The notes beneath the pieces are model-generated. The model was not told the origin of the DNA and ran no database searches. It saw nothing but the letters and a program-made list of their open reading frames with translations. A DNA stretch of 64,000 nucleotides from NCBI GenBank assembly GCA_964625855.1, contig CAZVFC010000008.1, positions 1 to 64,000 of the forward strand. Reading direction: 5' to 3'. Positions 39,280 through 47,352 of the stretch are shown in pieces. The position numbers and the translations under genes are program-made. Every line of letters starts with the position of its first letter. Within the stretch, counting starts at the first letter, position 1. The stretch is from JAPLUA01 sp964625855 (GTDB taxonomy: Bacteria; Verrucomicrobiota; Verrucomicrobiia; Limisphaerales; UBA8199).

Positions 39280-39574
39280 GAAGACCAAACTGATGACCTC
39301 CGTCATCCTGGCGCTCCTGCTGAATGAGCCGATACCAGCGCGCGCGTCCGCTGATTCGGACGGGGACGCTGTCTCGGTCGTGGTCGACGTGACCGTGGCA
39401 CGCCCATTCACCCTCGCCCTGACAATCCTGGGATCAGCAGTGTTCGCAGTCAGCCTCCCTATTGCGATTCCGACGGGCAGTGTGAAAAGGGCGGCGCATA
39501 TCCTGGTGGCCCAGCCGGCGAAAGACACCTTCACTCGGCCGGTTGGCGATCTGGACGACTTCTTGGATTACTGA
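39278..39574 (+). CDS. small exported/membrane protein
   Basis: A 98-residue product. A signal peptide-like start (MKTKLMTSVILALLLNEPIP) is followed by a second hydrophobic segment (FTLALTILGSAVFAVSLPIA) and a short polar tail ending GDLDDFLDY. The start at 39,278 is chosen because it begins a normal signal peptide; the longer frame includes the broken response regulator. No family recognised. Confidence 0.6.
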   Translation: MKTKLMTSVILALLLNEPIPARASADSDGDAVSVVVDVTVARPFTLALTILGSAVFAVSLPIAIPTGSVKRAAHILVAQPAKDTFTRPVGDLDDFLDY

Positions 39575-39830
39575 CCGAGGCCCATGAAGCCCACGCCCTC
39601 AGAGCCACCAGCCCCCCCAGAGCCGCATCGTTCGCGTCAGCCCTGGCAGCCCACCTGACTCGCCATGACCCACCTCTACGCAGCCCGAGGGAAGTCGACG
39701 ATCCGCACGACCAACCCGTTGCCTGCGAGAACAGCCCGTGTTTCTTCTTGGGCCGGGAAGGGCCTTGAAGACAACGACTCTGCATAGCCCGGAGCCCACG
39801 CGCCCAACGCCGACGAAAGACCACTGACCG

Positions 39831-40307
39831 GTGAAAACCCAAAACCCGAGCCTGGCAAGAGCTTCATTCGAGGTAGGGATTCGGACCCTGGTCGTGGACG
39901 ATTCCCCTCTAATGCTCAAGATCCTCGCGCAGATCCTGGACGAGCTCGGCCATTTCTCCCTCGTTGGTACCGCCACCGATGGCCACCAGGCCCTTCGCTC
40001 TGCGAAGACGCTGTCGCCAGACCTGGTCTTGATGGATTTTCATCTTCCCCAGCTCAATGGCATCCAAGCTACAGATTACATCAAGCGGTTTGCTCAGCCT
40101 CCGGTCGTCGTCGTCATTACGTCAGACGATAGTTCCACTTCGAGATCGCTGGCCCTCAAGGCCGGGGCCGATGCGTTCGTCGTCAAGGGAGGGGATCTTG
40201 GAGAACGGCTTTCTGCCACGCTTTGCAGCCTCTTTGCACCAAACGCTTACGGGCGGAAGAAGTCGACAAGTGTCTCTCAGCAAGACCCACTCGAAGGCCA
40301 GACATAA
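39831..40307 (+). CDS. single-domain response regulator, array member 3
   Basis: A 158-residue receiver with TLVVDDSPLMLKIL, phosphoacceptor in DLVLMDFHLPQLNGIQA, and switch residues in VITSDD and FVVKGGD. It starts with GTG. It belongs to the same family as the members at 36,921, 37,899 and 43,285. Confidence 0.86.
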   Translation: MKTQNPSLARASFEVGIRTLVVDDSPLMLKILAQILDELGHFSLVGTATDGHQALRSAKTLSPDLVLMDFHLPQLNGIQATDYIKRFAQPPVVVVITSDDSSTSRSLALKAGADAFVVKGGDLGERLSATLCSLFAPNAYGRKKSTSVSQQDPLEGQT

Positions 40308-40324
40308 CGCCGGGAAAATGCCAG

Positions 40325-40669
40325 ATGAAAACACCCGCGTGGAACACTGGAACACTGGACCCAGAAGGCTTGCTTTGCGCCCGCGGCCTCAATTACAGGT
40401 CAGAATCTGCACTTGGCATAGCGTGCGATTCAGCCAGCCAGTCCTTCAGCGACCCCCGCGATCGGACGCATCGCCATTCCCGCTCTCTCTCGCGCGAGGA
40501 GCAAGCGCGACGGCGGCAGCGGCGGAAAATGCGGCAAATCCTACACGACATCCTCATCCCCGCAGCCGTCGGAGGCGAGCCTCCCACCTCCCGGCCACGG
40601 CGCCTGCTCACCCATTTCGTCTCCGTGGAATCAACGAATAAGAACCAACGACACAAGAGGAAAGCATGA
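40325..40669 (+). CDS. small basic protein, RRRQRRKMRQILH family
   Basis: A 114-residue protein with a strongly basic segment EEQARRRQRRKMRQILHDIL (about residues 67-86) that closely matches the 44,898 protein (ERRRQRRKMRQILHEV). A shared LDPEG motif precedes it. A helical nucleic-acid-binding role is plausible. Its stop overlaps the CBM48 start (ATGA at 40,666). Confidence 0.6.
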   Translation: MKTPAWNTGTLDPEGLLCARGLNYRSESALGIACDSASQSFSDPRDRTHRHSRSLSREEQARRRQRRKMRQILHDILIPAAVGGEPPTSRPRRLLTHFVSVESTNKNQRHKRKA

Positions 40670-41031
40670 GAGGAAATGAAAAGCACAGAGCTTCTGGCAA
40701 CGGTCACGGTCCACAACGGGTTCACTTGGAATTCGCGCACCCATCAGCGGCCACCGTCGCGATAGCAGGGACCTTCAACGATTGGCGCCCCCAAGCCACC
40801 CCAATGATAGCGGTGGGTGGTGGCCGATGGGTGAAGGATTTGGCCCTGCCGCCTGGCACCTATGAGTATTTGCTCGTAATAGATGGCCGCTGGCTGGCGG
40901 ATCCCTTGGCGAAGAAAACGGTGCCTAATCCGTTCGGTGGCGTGAATTCCGTGGTTGAGGTTTCAGTCGATGCATCGGTGAGTGGTCGAGCCCAGCGGGT
41001 GTGGACGCGGCGTAAACCGGAAAAGGGTTGA
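40666..41031 (+). CDS. stand-alone CBM48/glycogen-binding-like protein
   Basis: A 121-residue single-domain protein: VHLEFAHPSAATVAIAGTFN, DWRPQATPM, GGRWVKDLAL, PGTYEYLLVIDGRWLADP, then PNPFGGVNSVVEV. It is the most typical CBM48 of the three copies in the window. Translationally coupled to the small basic protein upstream. No catalytic domain is linked. Confidence 0.75.
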   Translation: MRGNEKHRASGNGHGPQRVHLEFAHPSAATVAIAGTFNDWRPQATPMIAVGGGRWVKDLALPPGTYEYLLVIDGRWLADPLAKKTVPNPFGGVNSVVEVSVDASVSGRAQRVWTRRKPEKG

Positions 41032-41292
41032 AACGGGGGAGCCGAGGCTTGGGGGGCGCTTGAAAGGAGCAATCCAGCTGGCAACCGAAATCGTCCTGAT
41101 GGAGGAGGCACGCTTCCAAATGTGTTCCTCCAGTTGGCCATCGTGGCACTGCTCGTTCTGCTGACCAGCTTCGTTGTAACCGCCGACTTTGACATGGCAA
41201 AGTCCGGGCCGCATGTCCCTGTTGCGTGGCCGGACCCTTCTGCGGCCAGCCAGGCTCGGTTCAGATTCGGCGCACCACTTGATTGCCAGTCT
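41032..41292. other. possible small membrane protein, weak
   Basis: A GTG-initiated frame at 41,122 begins MFLQLAIVALLVLLTSFVVT, a good membrane segment. It then runs into the sigma-54-type unit downstream, so its end is unlikely to be conserved. I cannot decide whether it is a gene. Confidence 0.25.
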
Positions 41293-41426
41293 GTTTTTCA
41301 ATTAGGACAGGACGATAGTTCGCACGTTCAGGTTTTCGACCGAACGACCACGGATGGATCATATCATATAACATACTGATGATACTATAGTTATGTAATA
41401 CAACTCGATTTGGCACACGCCATGTT
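41293..41426 (+). promoter_or_regulatory. sigma-54-type regulatory unit, copy 3
   Basis: The upstream block TTTTTCAATTAGGAC then AGGACGATAGTTCGCACG (41,293-41,325), followed by TTTTCGACC, stands 102 bp before TTGGCACACGCCATGTT (41,410-41,426). A decayed thioredoxin start follows after exactly 36 bases. The lipoprotein at 41,775 is the nearest intact gene downstream. Confidence 0.68.
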
Positions 41427-41461
41427 TACTGAGTTGCTGACCATTCTGGTCAGTCACAAAC

Positions 41462-41620
41462 ATGAATGCTGCCAACACACTGATGGCTGGGTTCGGCGAA
41501 GGGAACTCCTGGTCGGAGGTCTTGGAGTCTGAGCAACCCATGCCGATGCCGTTTGCGATTCCATGTAGGGAAGTTCGCCGCTTTATCGAGCCGGGGCTGG
41601 ATTATTCCGCCGGCGCATGT
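41462..41620 (+). pseudogene. degenerate thioredoxin-like gene fragment
   Basis: The frame starts MNAANTLMAG and keeps EVLESEQPMPMPFAIPCREV, aligning with EVLKSKQPVIVAFSAPWSQAC of the intact gene at 25,601, but a short deletion removes the active-site block. The similarity ends near 41,620. The same promoter, leader and start distance are kept. The frame remains open to 41,785. Confidence 0.7.
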
Positions 41621-41774
41621 GCGGGGAGGTTGAGGATTCCTGGAGTCAGGCGGCTGTCACCCGTGCTCCCGATCACGTCTCACTGGGAGCGCTCAAAGCC
41701 GGGCACTGGCACGTGCGTGCGCTTGCCCACGCCCCGTCACAAGAAATCAATGCCATCCGATGAAAGGAACAGCC

Positions 41775-42011
41775 ATGCCCAATAACAACAAGTCGCCGGC
41801 GGAACCTTTACCCGAAGATGGAAATACCCTGCCCTCGAAACCCAAGGCAAGCCGACCATGCGCTCCGCTCATGGCGCTAGGTGCGGTCCTGGTTGTGATC
41901 GTGTTAAACGGCTGTGCTTCAACCAACGCGGAGGCTAATGATCCTTACAAATACAATCGCAATACCGACTACCCGTTCACTGGCGGGCCTTTCGACCATC
42001 AGCGTCCCTAA
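41775..42011 (+). CDS. small lipoprotein of the array
   Basis: A 78-residue lipoprotein: ALGAVLVVIVLNGC (lipobox L-N-G-C, Cys about 47), then NDPYKYNRNTDYPFTGG, the block shared with the lipoprotein at 38,588. Supported by AAAGGA before the ATG. It may be controlled by the sigma-54-type unit copy 3. Function unknown. Confidence 0.7.
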   Translation: MPNNNKSPAEPLPEDGNTLPSKPKASRPCAPLMALGAVLVVIVLNGCASTNAEANDPYKYNRNTDYPFTGGPFDHQRP

Positions 42012-42212
42012 CTTCGGAAAGGCGCCTCCCGACAGAGCGATGGAATCGGCTGATGAAGCGAAAGTCCCGATCGACGGAGCCGAAGCTGCCTCGGCAGCCG
42101 ATCAAGCTCTCGGGCGGGTAATCGTGTCAAATGGGTCTGCTTCCGCCATGAATTCTCGCAGCCGCCACGAAGCCGGCTCGTCCTGGCATCCCTGAATCCG
42201 GAGGTGACGGTC

Positions 42213-42536
42213 ATGTCTATCCTCCCTCTCATGGTCGGAACCGTCGTCCTAGCCGTGGTCTACGGTCTTTTCTGGCACAACCAGCCTGCCCAGCAACGCG
42301 ACCGCGAGGAGAGCGACGGCAGCGACAGCGGATCGCTCGGGGGAGCCCTCGGCCTCCGGAGGCCAAGAGTCCCAATACATGGAAGCGTGCTCCCGGCAGG
42401 GCGGAGTGCGCGGGGCAGTAGCAATACGGCGCAGACTGATGGATCGACAAAGAGAAAGGTGGCACCAGACAAAGACCAAACCCTGGCAAACCCGATAACC
42501 CCCTCGAAAGATGAAGTACCCGCCCATTCCTGCTAA
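42213..42536 (+). CDS. small membrane protein
   Basis: A 107-residue product with one N-terminal membrane segment (LPLMVGTVVLAVVYGLFW) and a long polar, low-complexity tail. GGAGG nine bases before the ATG supports the start. It overlaps the PagL-like gene by 26 bases, so it is probably co-translated. No family recognised. Confidence 0.5.
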   Translation: MSILPLMVGTVVLAVVYGLFWHNQPAQQRDREESDGSDSGSLGGALGLRRPRVPIHGSVLPAGRSARGSSNTAQTDGSTKRKVAPDKDQTLANPITPSKDEVPAHSC

Positions 42537-43224
42537 TGCCCGAGGTCCCGAGTTGGGATCACATCCTGCCTCCGGCAGCCATGATCTCAACCGTGCCCTT
42601 AAAGTACTTCTGGCCTTTGTGATCTCGCTTCGGGTGTGCTCCGTTCCGGCGCAGGATGCGCCCTTTTCTTCGCCCACGCTGAGCCTTGAGGCAGCGCCTG
42701 CGTCGTCGGCTCCCCCCGAGCCAACAGCCTTCCCGCCCCCCAACTGGAACATTGGCTTCACCCTGGGTGCCGGCTTCGGCGTGAGCGCCATGGGCAGCAC
42801 GGAATCGCACTCCCTCAGCGTCGCCACGCTGCACGTCGGGAAGATCCTGGAGTCGGAAAGGCCGTTTCTCCGCCACGTGGAACTGGCCGGTGAACTGTGG
42901 AGTGGCGCACAGTACCACCCCGATACCGCCTACCTGGTGGGGCTCACGCCGGTCGTGCGCTACCACTTCCTGGCCGGCTCGCGGTTGGACCCATTCTTCG
43001 ACGCTGGCGCGGGCTTCACGGCAACCGACATCGGGCGCCCGGACTTGAGCACCACATTCGAGTTCAATCTCCAGGTGGGAGCCGGCTTTCATTGGCGCTT
43101 GTGGAAGAACATGGCCTTCACCTTCGATGCGCGCTACCTCCACGTGTCCAACGCGGGCATCGACACCCCCAACCACGGCGTCAATTCGTTCCTGTTCAGC
43201 GGCGGCCTGACCTGGTTTCTCTAG
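42511..43224 (+). CDS. PagL-like lipid A 3-O-deacylase (acyloxyacyl hydrolase family)
   Basis: A 237-residue outer-membrane beta-barrel protein. A signal-like region (VLLAFVISLRVCSVPAQD) precedes the barrel; the GAGFGVSAMG strand begins it and TWFL ends it. The catalytic motif LHVSNAG (His and Ser) with PNHGVNS matches PagL. The enzyme removes a 3-O-acyl chain from lipid A. In this window it is the only envelope-modifying enzyme close to the regulator array. The stop is 60 bp before the next response regulator. Confidence 0.75.
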   Translation: MKYPPIPANARGPELGSHPASGSHDLNRALKVLLAFVISLRVCSVPAQDAPFSSPTLSLEAAPASSAPPEPTAFPPPNWNIGFTLGAGFGVSAMGSTESHSLSVATLHVGKILESERPFLRHVELAGELWSGAQYHPDTAYLVGLTPVVRYHFLAGSRLDPFFDAGAGFTATDIGRPDLSTTFEFNLQVGAGFHWRLWKNMAFTFDARYLHVSNAGIDTPNHGVNSFLFSGGLTWFL

Positions 43225-43284
43225 CGATTCCCCCTGGTGAAAGTAGAACCCCAAAGTGGCGCCAGGCAACAGAGGAGTTGGTCC

Positions 43285-43821
43285 ATGAGGCAGAATTCGC
43301 AATTGACCGTTCCAGAGCCTTGCGGGCCATCCATAGCCTCCTCGAGGGAAACTGCCCAAGAGGACGTGTGCGCCATCAGGAACGTACGAGTACTCCTGGC
43401 CGATGATTCTCCTGTCATGCTGAAAGCCCTCGCGAAGGTTATGGCGCTCGAGGGCAGCCTCACGTTCGTCGGCCTGGTGACCGATGGCTACCAGGCGGTC
43501 AGGCAGGCCCTGAACCTGAAGCCAGATCTGGTGCTGATGGACCACAGCATGCCTCACATCAACGGCATAGAGGCCACGCGATACATAAAGCAGTTCCAGA
43601 GTCCCCCGGTGGTCGTCATCGTCACCTCGAACGGCACGCCGGAATGCAAGGCGCAGGCCAAGGCAGCGGGTGCGGACGGGTTTGTAGTGAAAGGCGGAGA
43701 CCTGCCTGAGCGGTTACGAATGGTCTTTCAGGAGCTGCTTCGGTCCGCGGGACAAATCCTCCAATGCCCGGGAGAACCAAAATCCCGCCGGCTCCGTGGC
43801 CGCAGCCGGCGAATTCGATGA
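43285..43821 (+). CDS. single-domain response regulator, array member 4
   Basis: A 178-residue receiver with VLLADDSPVMLKAL, phosphoacceptor in DLVLMDHSMPHINGIEA, and switch residues in VTSNGT and FVVKGGD. AGAGGAG upstream supports the start at 43,285 over the earlier GTG. Its C-terminus ends in a basic stretch (RRLRGRSRRIR). Confidence 0.86.
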   Translation: MRQNSQLTVPEPCGPSIASSRETAQEDVCAIRNVRVLLADDSPVMLKALAKVMALEGSLTFVGLVTDGYQAVRQALNLKPDLVLMDHSMPHINGIEATRYIKQFQSPPVVVIVTSNGTPECKAQAKAAGADGFVVKGGDLPERLRMVFQELLRSAGQILQCPGEPKSRRLRGRSRRIR

Positions 43822-43841
43822 AACCCTTCGACTGAACCCGT

Positions 43842-44552
43842 ATGCAGACCGAAAAGGCAAGAGCGCTTGGAATGTGTTTCGTGTGCGGCGGGGCGCTCTC
43901 CGCAAATGACCGAGTGGTTTTCGAGAACGCGCGCGCGGTGCGACATCACTCCTGTTCGAAAGTTAAACTCGTCAACGCGCTCCAAAAGCAAGCCGAGGCC
44001 CGCGGCTGCGCTCCCAGGGAGCTTCTCATGATGAGGCTGGCGGAGATGCAACGCCGGATCATCTGCGCCCTGGGGGAGGCCTCCGTTGAGCAGTTCTGCA
44101 ACCCGGGACCACAGGGTTTCGTGGCCTTGCGCCTGTCTGAAAGGGGCTTTGATGTCTCAGCAGGATTCCACCCTTCTTCGCTGCCTGGCGCCATCTACCA
44201 GGAGGCCCTCATTTCACCGGGCTTTCTCCAGCAACGGAAGGCGCAACTGCTGGCCCAAGTCCGTGAAAACGCCTCTCAACGAGGCCTGCCCATGGGCGAG
44301 GACCCGGCAAAGAACCAGATGATCGAGCAGCTCAGAAGCGGGGAGAATCATTGGGACGGCCGCAAGAAGGCAGACGTGTCGTTGGAGATCCTCTGGGCAG
44401 AAGGAATAGCCTTCAAAGCCCTTTCGTTTGCCGAAAGGGACCGTGAACTGGCCCCACAGGCCTTCGCGGAAACTCCGCCGATGCTCCAGCAACTCACACA
44501 GCAAATCCTCGGCCGCCTGGGCCAGCGAGACGCTAACCAACCTCGACAATGA
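43842..44552 (+). CDS. hypothetical protein with N-terminal zinc-finger-like motif
   Basis: A 236-residue protein. CFVCGG followed by HHSCSK suggests a C-x2-C ... H-x2-C zinc knuckle at residues 12-39. The rest is helical (KLVNALQKQAEARGCAPREL). No family recognised. The stop overlaps the next start (ATGA at 44,549). Confidence 0.6.
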   Translation: MQTEKARALGMCFVCGGALSANDRVVFENARAVRHHSCSKVKLVNALQKQAEARGCAPRELLMMRLAEMQRRIICALGEASVEQFCNPGPQGFVALRLSERGFDVSAGFHPSSLPGAIYQEALISPGFLQQRKAQLLAQVRENASQRGLPMGEDPAKNQMIEQLRSGENHWDGRKKADVSLEILWAEGIAFKALSFAERDRELAPQAFAETPPMLQQLTQQILGRLGQRDANQPRQ

Positions 44553-44869
44553 GAATACTGACGATGAAGGGCAGATTGCATGGCAAACCAGCGTCCAATC
44601 CACCCCACGAACGGAGCGGAATCCCCTTCGCGGGATACAATCCGAACAGGCCGCCGGTTGAGCTCTTCCGGCAACGCCGCCTGGCTGGGGACGCCAGCGA
44701 GGAGTTTCCCGGGGAACAGGAACATGCAACCCGTTGGGAGCCGGGCGGAGCCGGAAAGCTAATGCGGGAGCAGATTGCAATGTGGGTGTTCATCATTGCC
44801 GTCATGATCCTCAGTTTGCTTGCCGGGTATCTCCTGTGGGCCAAACTCTCCCCTCCCCCGCCATCCTGA
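44549..44869 (+). CDS. small C-terminally anchored membrane protein
   Basis: A 106-residue product. The first 75 residues are polar with a YNPNRPPVELF segment. A single membrane segment follows (QIAMWVFIIAVMILSLLAGY). It is coupled to the zinc-finger-like gene by a four-base overlap. No family recognised. Confidence 0.5.
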   Translation: MRILTMKGRLHGKPASNPPHERSGIPFAGYNPNRPPVELFRQRRLAGDASEEFPGEQEHATRWEPGGAGKLMREQIAMWVFIIAVMILSLLAGYLLWAKLSPPPPS

Positions 44870-44897
44870 GTCCAGTCCCGCCATCTTAAGAGGATGT

Positions 44898-45149
44898 ATG
44901 AAACCGCAAGTCTATCCGCTCGATCCTGAAGGATCTGCCCCGCACCCTGCACACTGGTCCAGCCTCCCTCACTCCGCCCCTCGCAAAGAGTGCGAACGGC
45001 GGCGACAGCGCAGGAAGATGCGGCAGATTCTCCATGAGGTCTGTAGCGGCAAAGGTCTGGGAGTCGACCTCGATGCCGCCCGGTCGCGGCTGATCTCCAA
45101 ACATGGCGGGGCTTCCGCTTCCTCCCCCAAGACAGGACGCATGATATGA
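44898..45149 (+). CDS. small basic protein, RRRQRRKMRQILH family
   Basis: An 83-residue protein. ERRRQRRKMRQILHEVCSG (residues about 34-52) matches the 40,325 protein and is preceded by the shared LDPEG. Its stop overlaps the histidine kinase start (ATGA at 45,146), so it is made with the kinase. The recurrence beside a kinase and beside a response regulator suggests a link to this signalling array. Confidence 0.62.
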   Translation: MKPQVYPLDPEGSAPHPAHWSSLPHSAPRKECERRRQRRKMRQILHEVCSGKGLGVDLDAARSRLISKHGGASASSPKTGRMI

Positions 45150-47092
45150 CGGCTCCTGAACTCGAACAAGGTGGGCGGTTCCTAAGAACGATCCTCGATA
45201 ATATTCCTGACCCTGTTTGGCTGAAGGATAGAAGCGGCCGTTTCCTGGCGTGCAATAAGGCATTCGCGGAATTCCATGGGTGCTCTGTGGAGACTCTGCT
45301 TGGGCGGACGGTCATCGATGTCATTCCTCAGGGAGCCGACCGCCTTGCTCAGGAGGACGAGCGAGTCCTGGGCTCCCGTAAACCCCTTCGGGTGGAGCAA
45401 CCAATCCCCGACGAGAAAGGCAGGACCCGGTGGTTCGAAACCATCAAATCACCGATTTTCGACGAATCCGGCGAGGTGGTCGGAACCGTGGGCATCGCGC
45501 GTGAGATCACCGAACGAAAGCAGGCCGAGGAGGAGTCAAGGGCGGCCCAGCAACGGTTCGGTCATCTATTGGCAAAGAGTCCGGCGATCATCTATTCGGC
45601 AAGGCTACAAGCCGGAGAGTTCACCATCTCATGGGTCAGCGAGAACTTCAGCGAGTTGCTTGGCCATGGCCTGCAGGACCCCTGCGAGTGGGGTTGGTGG
45701 CCTGAGCATGTGCATCCCGAGGATCGGGAGCACGCGAGGATCAGCATAGCCCAGATAGCCGAGCGGGGCCAGACATCGCAGGAATATCGAATTCTGCACA
45801 AGAACGGAAAATACCTCTGGGTTCAGGATGAGCAGCGGTTGGTGTGTGACGCCACCGGCCAGGCAATTGAGATCGTCGGTTCGTGGACCGATGTCACGGA
45901 GCGGAGACACCTCGAGGCGCAGTTGCGCCAGTCGCAGAAACTGGAGGCTGTGGGCCAGTTGGCAAGTGGCGTGGCGCACGACTTCAATAACATGCTCAGC
46001 GTCATCCGTGGGAACATCGAATTGGTCCTGACGAACTCGGCCGGCCTCAGCACCAGCGTGTGTGAATGCCTCAAGCAAGCCATTGCCGCCACAGACCGCG
46101 CGGCCACCCTGACCCGCCAACTGCTGGCCTTCAGCCGCAAGCAGGTCCTGCAGCGCAAGCCCCTCAACTTGGGCGAGGTGATTGGGAACCTGACCAAGAT
46201 GCTCAACCGGATCATCGGTGAAGACATTCAACTCCAGTGCCAGTTTGCCACCCGCCCCCTCTTCGTGGAGGCTGACGTCGGCCTGCTTGAGCAGGCGATC
46301 TTCAATCTGGCGGTCAACGCTCGTGACGCCATGCCGCGCGGAGGCCGGCTGCAGATCACGACGGAAAGGGCATGCATCGACGAAACCTATTGCCGATCGC
46401 ACCCGGAAGGCCGCCCCGGCCACTTCGCCTGCCTGAGCGTCAGCGACACCGGCGTGGGAATCCCAACAGAGAGCCTGCCGCTGATCTTCGAGCCCTTCTT
46501 CACCACCAAGGAACCCGGCAAGGGCACCGGCCTCGGCCTGGCCACCGTGCTGGGCATAGTGAAACAGCACCAGGGCTGGATCGAAGTGTCCAGCCGCGTC
46601 GATGAGGGCACAACGTTCAAGGTCTTTCTGCCTGAGGTTGAGCGGCCCACCGCAGCCAGGGCGGCGTCTCCGGCCGAACGGGTCGGGCGAGGGGGGACCG
46701 AAACGATCCTGCTGGTGGAGGATGATCAAGCGGTGCGAGCGGTGACACGGCGCATTCTCGAGGGAGCCGGCTACCGCGTTCACGAAGCAACATCCGGAAG
46801 CGAGGCGCTCCAGCTCTGGGGTTCTCGGGCGCCACGGCTCGACTTACTGCTAACGGATATTGTGCTCCCCGGGGGCATCAGCGGCAGGGAACTGGCGGAG
46901 CGACTGCGAACCCGTCGGCCAGCGGTGAAGGTGATCTTCACCAGCGGCTACAGTTTTTCGGAGACAAATAGAGACACGGAGTTCATCCAAAGGAGCAACA
47001 GCTATCTTCTGCAGAAACCCTGTCCGTCCGGCACGCTTCTCCATATGGTGCGCCGCTGCCTGGACGAATTTCGCCAGGAGCAAGCCACGTAG
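45146..47092 (+). CDS. PAS-PAS hybrid histidine kinase with receiver domain
   Basis: A 648-residue cytoplasmic hybrid kinase. Two PAS domains (about 10-125 and 130-255), then the dimerisation helix with GVAHDFNNML (His278). The catalytic domain has NLAVNARDAMPRGG (N box), SDTGVGIP (G1) and GTGLGLATV (G2). A C-terminal receiver (about 530-648) has DLLLTDIVLPGG with the phosphoacceptor Asp. No membrane segments, so its signal is cytoplasmic. It is the only kinase near the response regulator array and may phosphorylate its members, by inference. Confidence 0.9.
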   Translation: MTAPELEQGGRFLRTILDNIPDPVWLKDRSGRFLACNKAFAEFHGCSVETLLGRTVIDVIPQGADRLAQEDERVLGSRKPLRVEQPIPDEKGRTRWFETIKSPIFDESGEVVGTVGIAREITERKQAEEESRAAQQRFGHLLAKSPAIIYSARLQAGEFTISWVSENFSELLGHGLQDPCEWGWWPEHVHPEDREHARISIAQIAERGQTSQEYRILHKNGKYLWVQDEQRLVCDATGQAIEIVGSWTDVTERRHLEAQLRQSQKLEAVGQLASGVAHDFNNMLSVIRGNIELVLTNSAGLSTSVCECLKQAIAATDRAATLTRQLLAFSRKQVLQRKPLNLGEVIGNLTKMLNRIIGEDIQLQCQFATRPLFVEADVGLLEQAIFNLAVNARDAMPRGGRLQITTERACIDETYCRSHPEGRPGHFACLSVSDTGVGIPTESLPLIFEPFFTTKEPGKGTGLGLATVLGIVKQHQGWIEVSSRVDEGTTFKVFLPEVERPTAARAASPAERVGRGGTETILLVEDDQAVRAVTRRILEGAGYRVHEATSGSEALQLWGSRAPRLDLLLTDIVLPGGISGRELAERLRTRRPAVKVIFTSGYSFSETNRDTEFIQRSNSYLLQKPCPSGTLLHMVRRCLDEFRQEQAT

Positions 47093-47352
47093 CCCATGTT
47101 GATCGAGAAGTTCTCGGCCGACAACGAGGCGGGCTTCAGGGATCCCCAAAGCGGAGCGGAAGTCCGCTTCCGAGGGCGCCCGCGTCTTTCTTACACCGAC
47201 TGCCCCTGGCCCGGGGCATACTGCGGGACTCCGCAAATCGGGCCAGTGCTCGCGGCGGGAAGCGGCCGAAATGGCGCCTTCAGACCCAGGCGTCCCCAGG
47301 CGTCGGAATCCCATTGAAAGCTGACTGGCCGACGTTCAAAATCGCCTGTGCC

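Noticed and set aside
45629..46783. 384-codon minus-strand frame inside the hybrid kinase
   Set aside because: Antisense to conserved kinase and receiver motifs.
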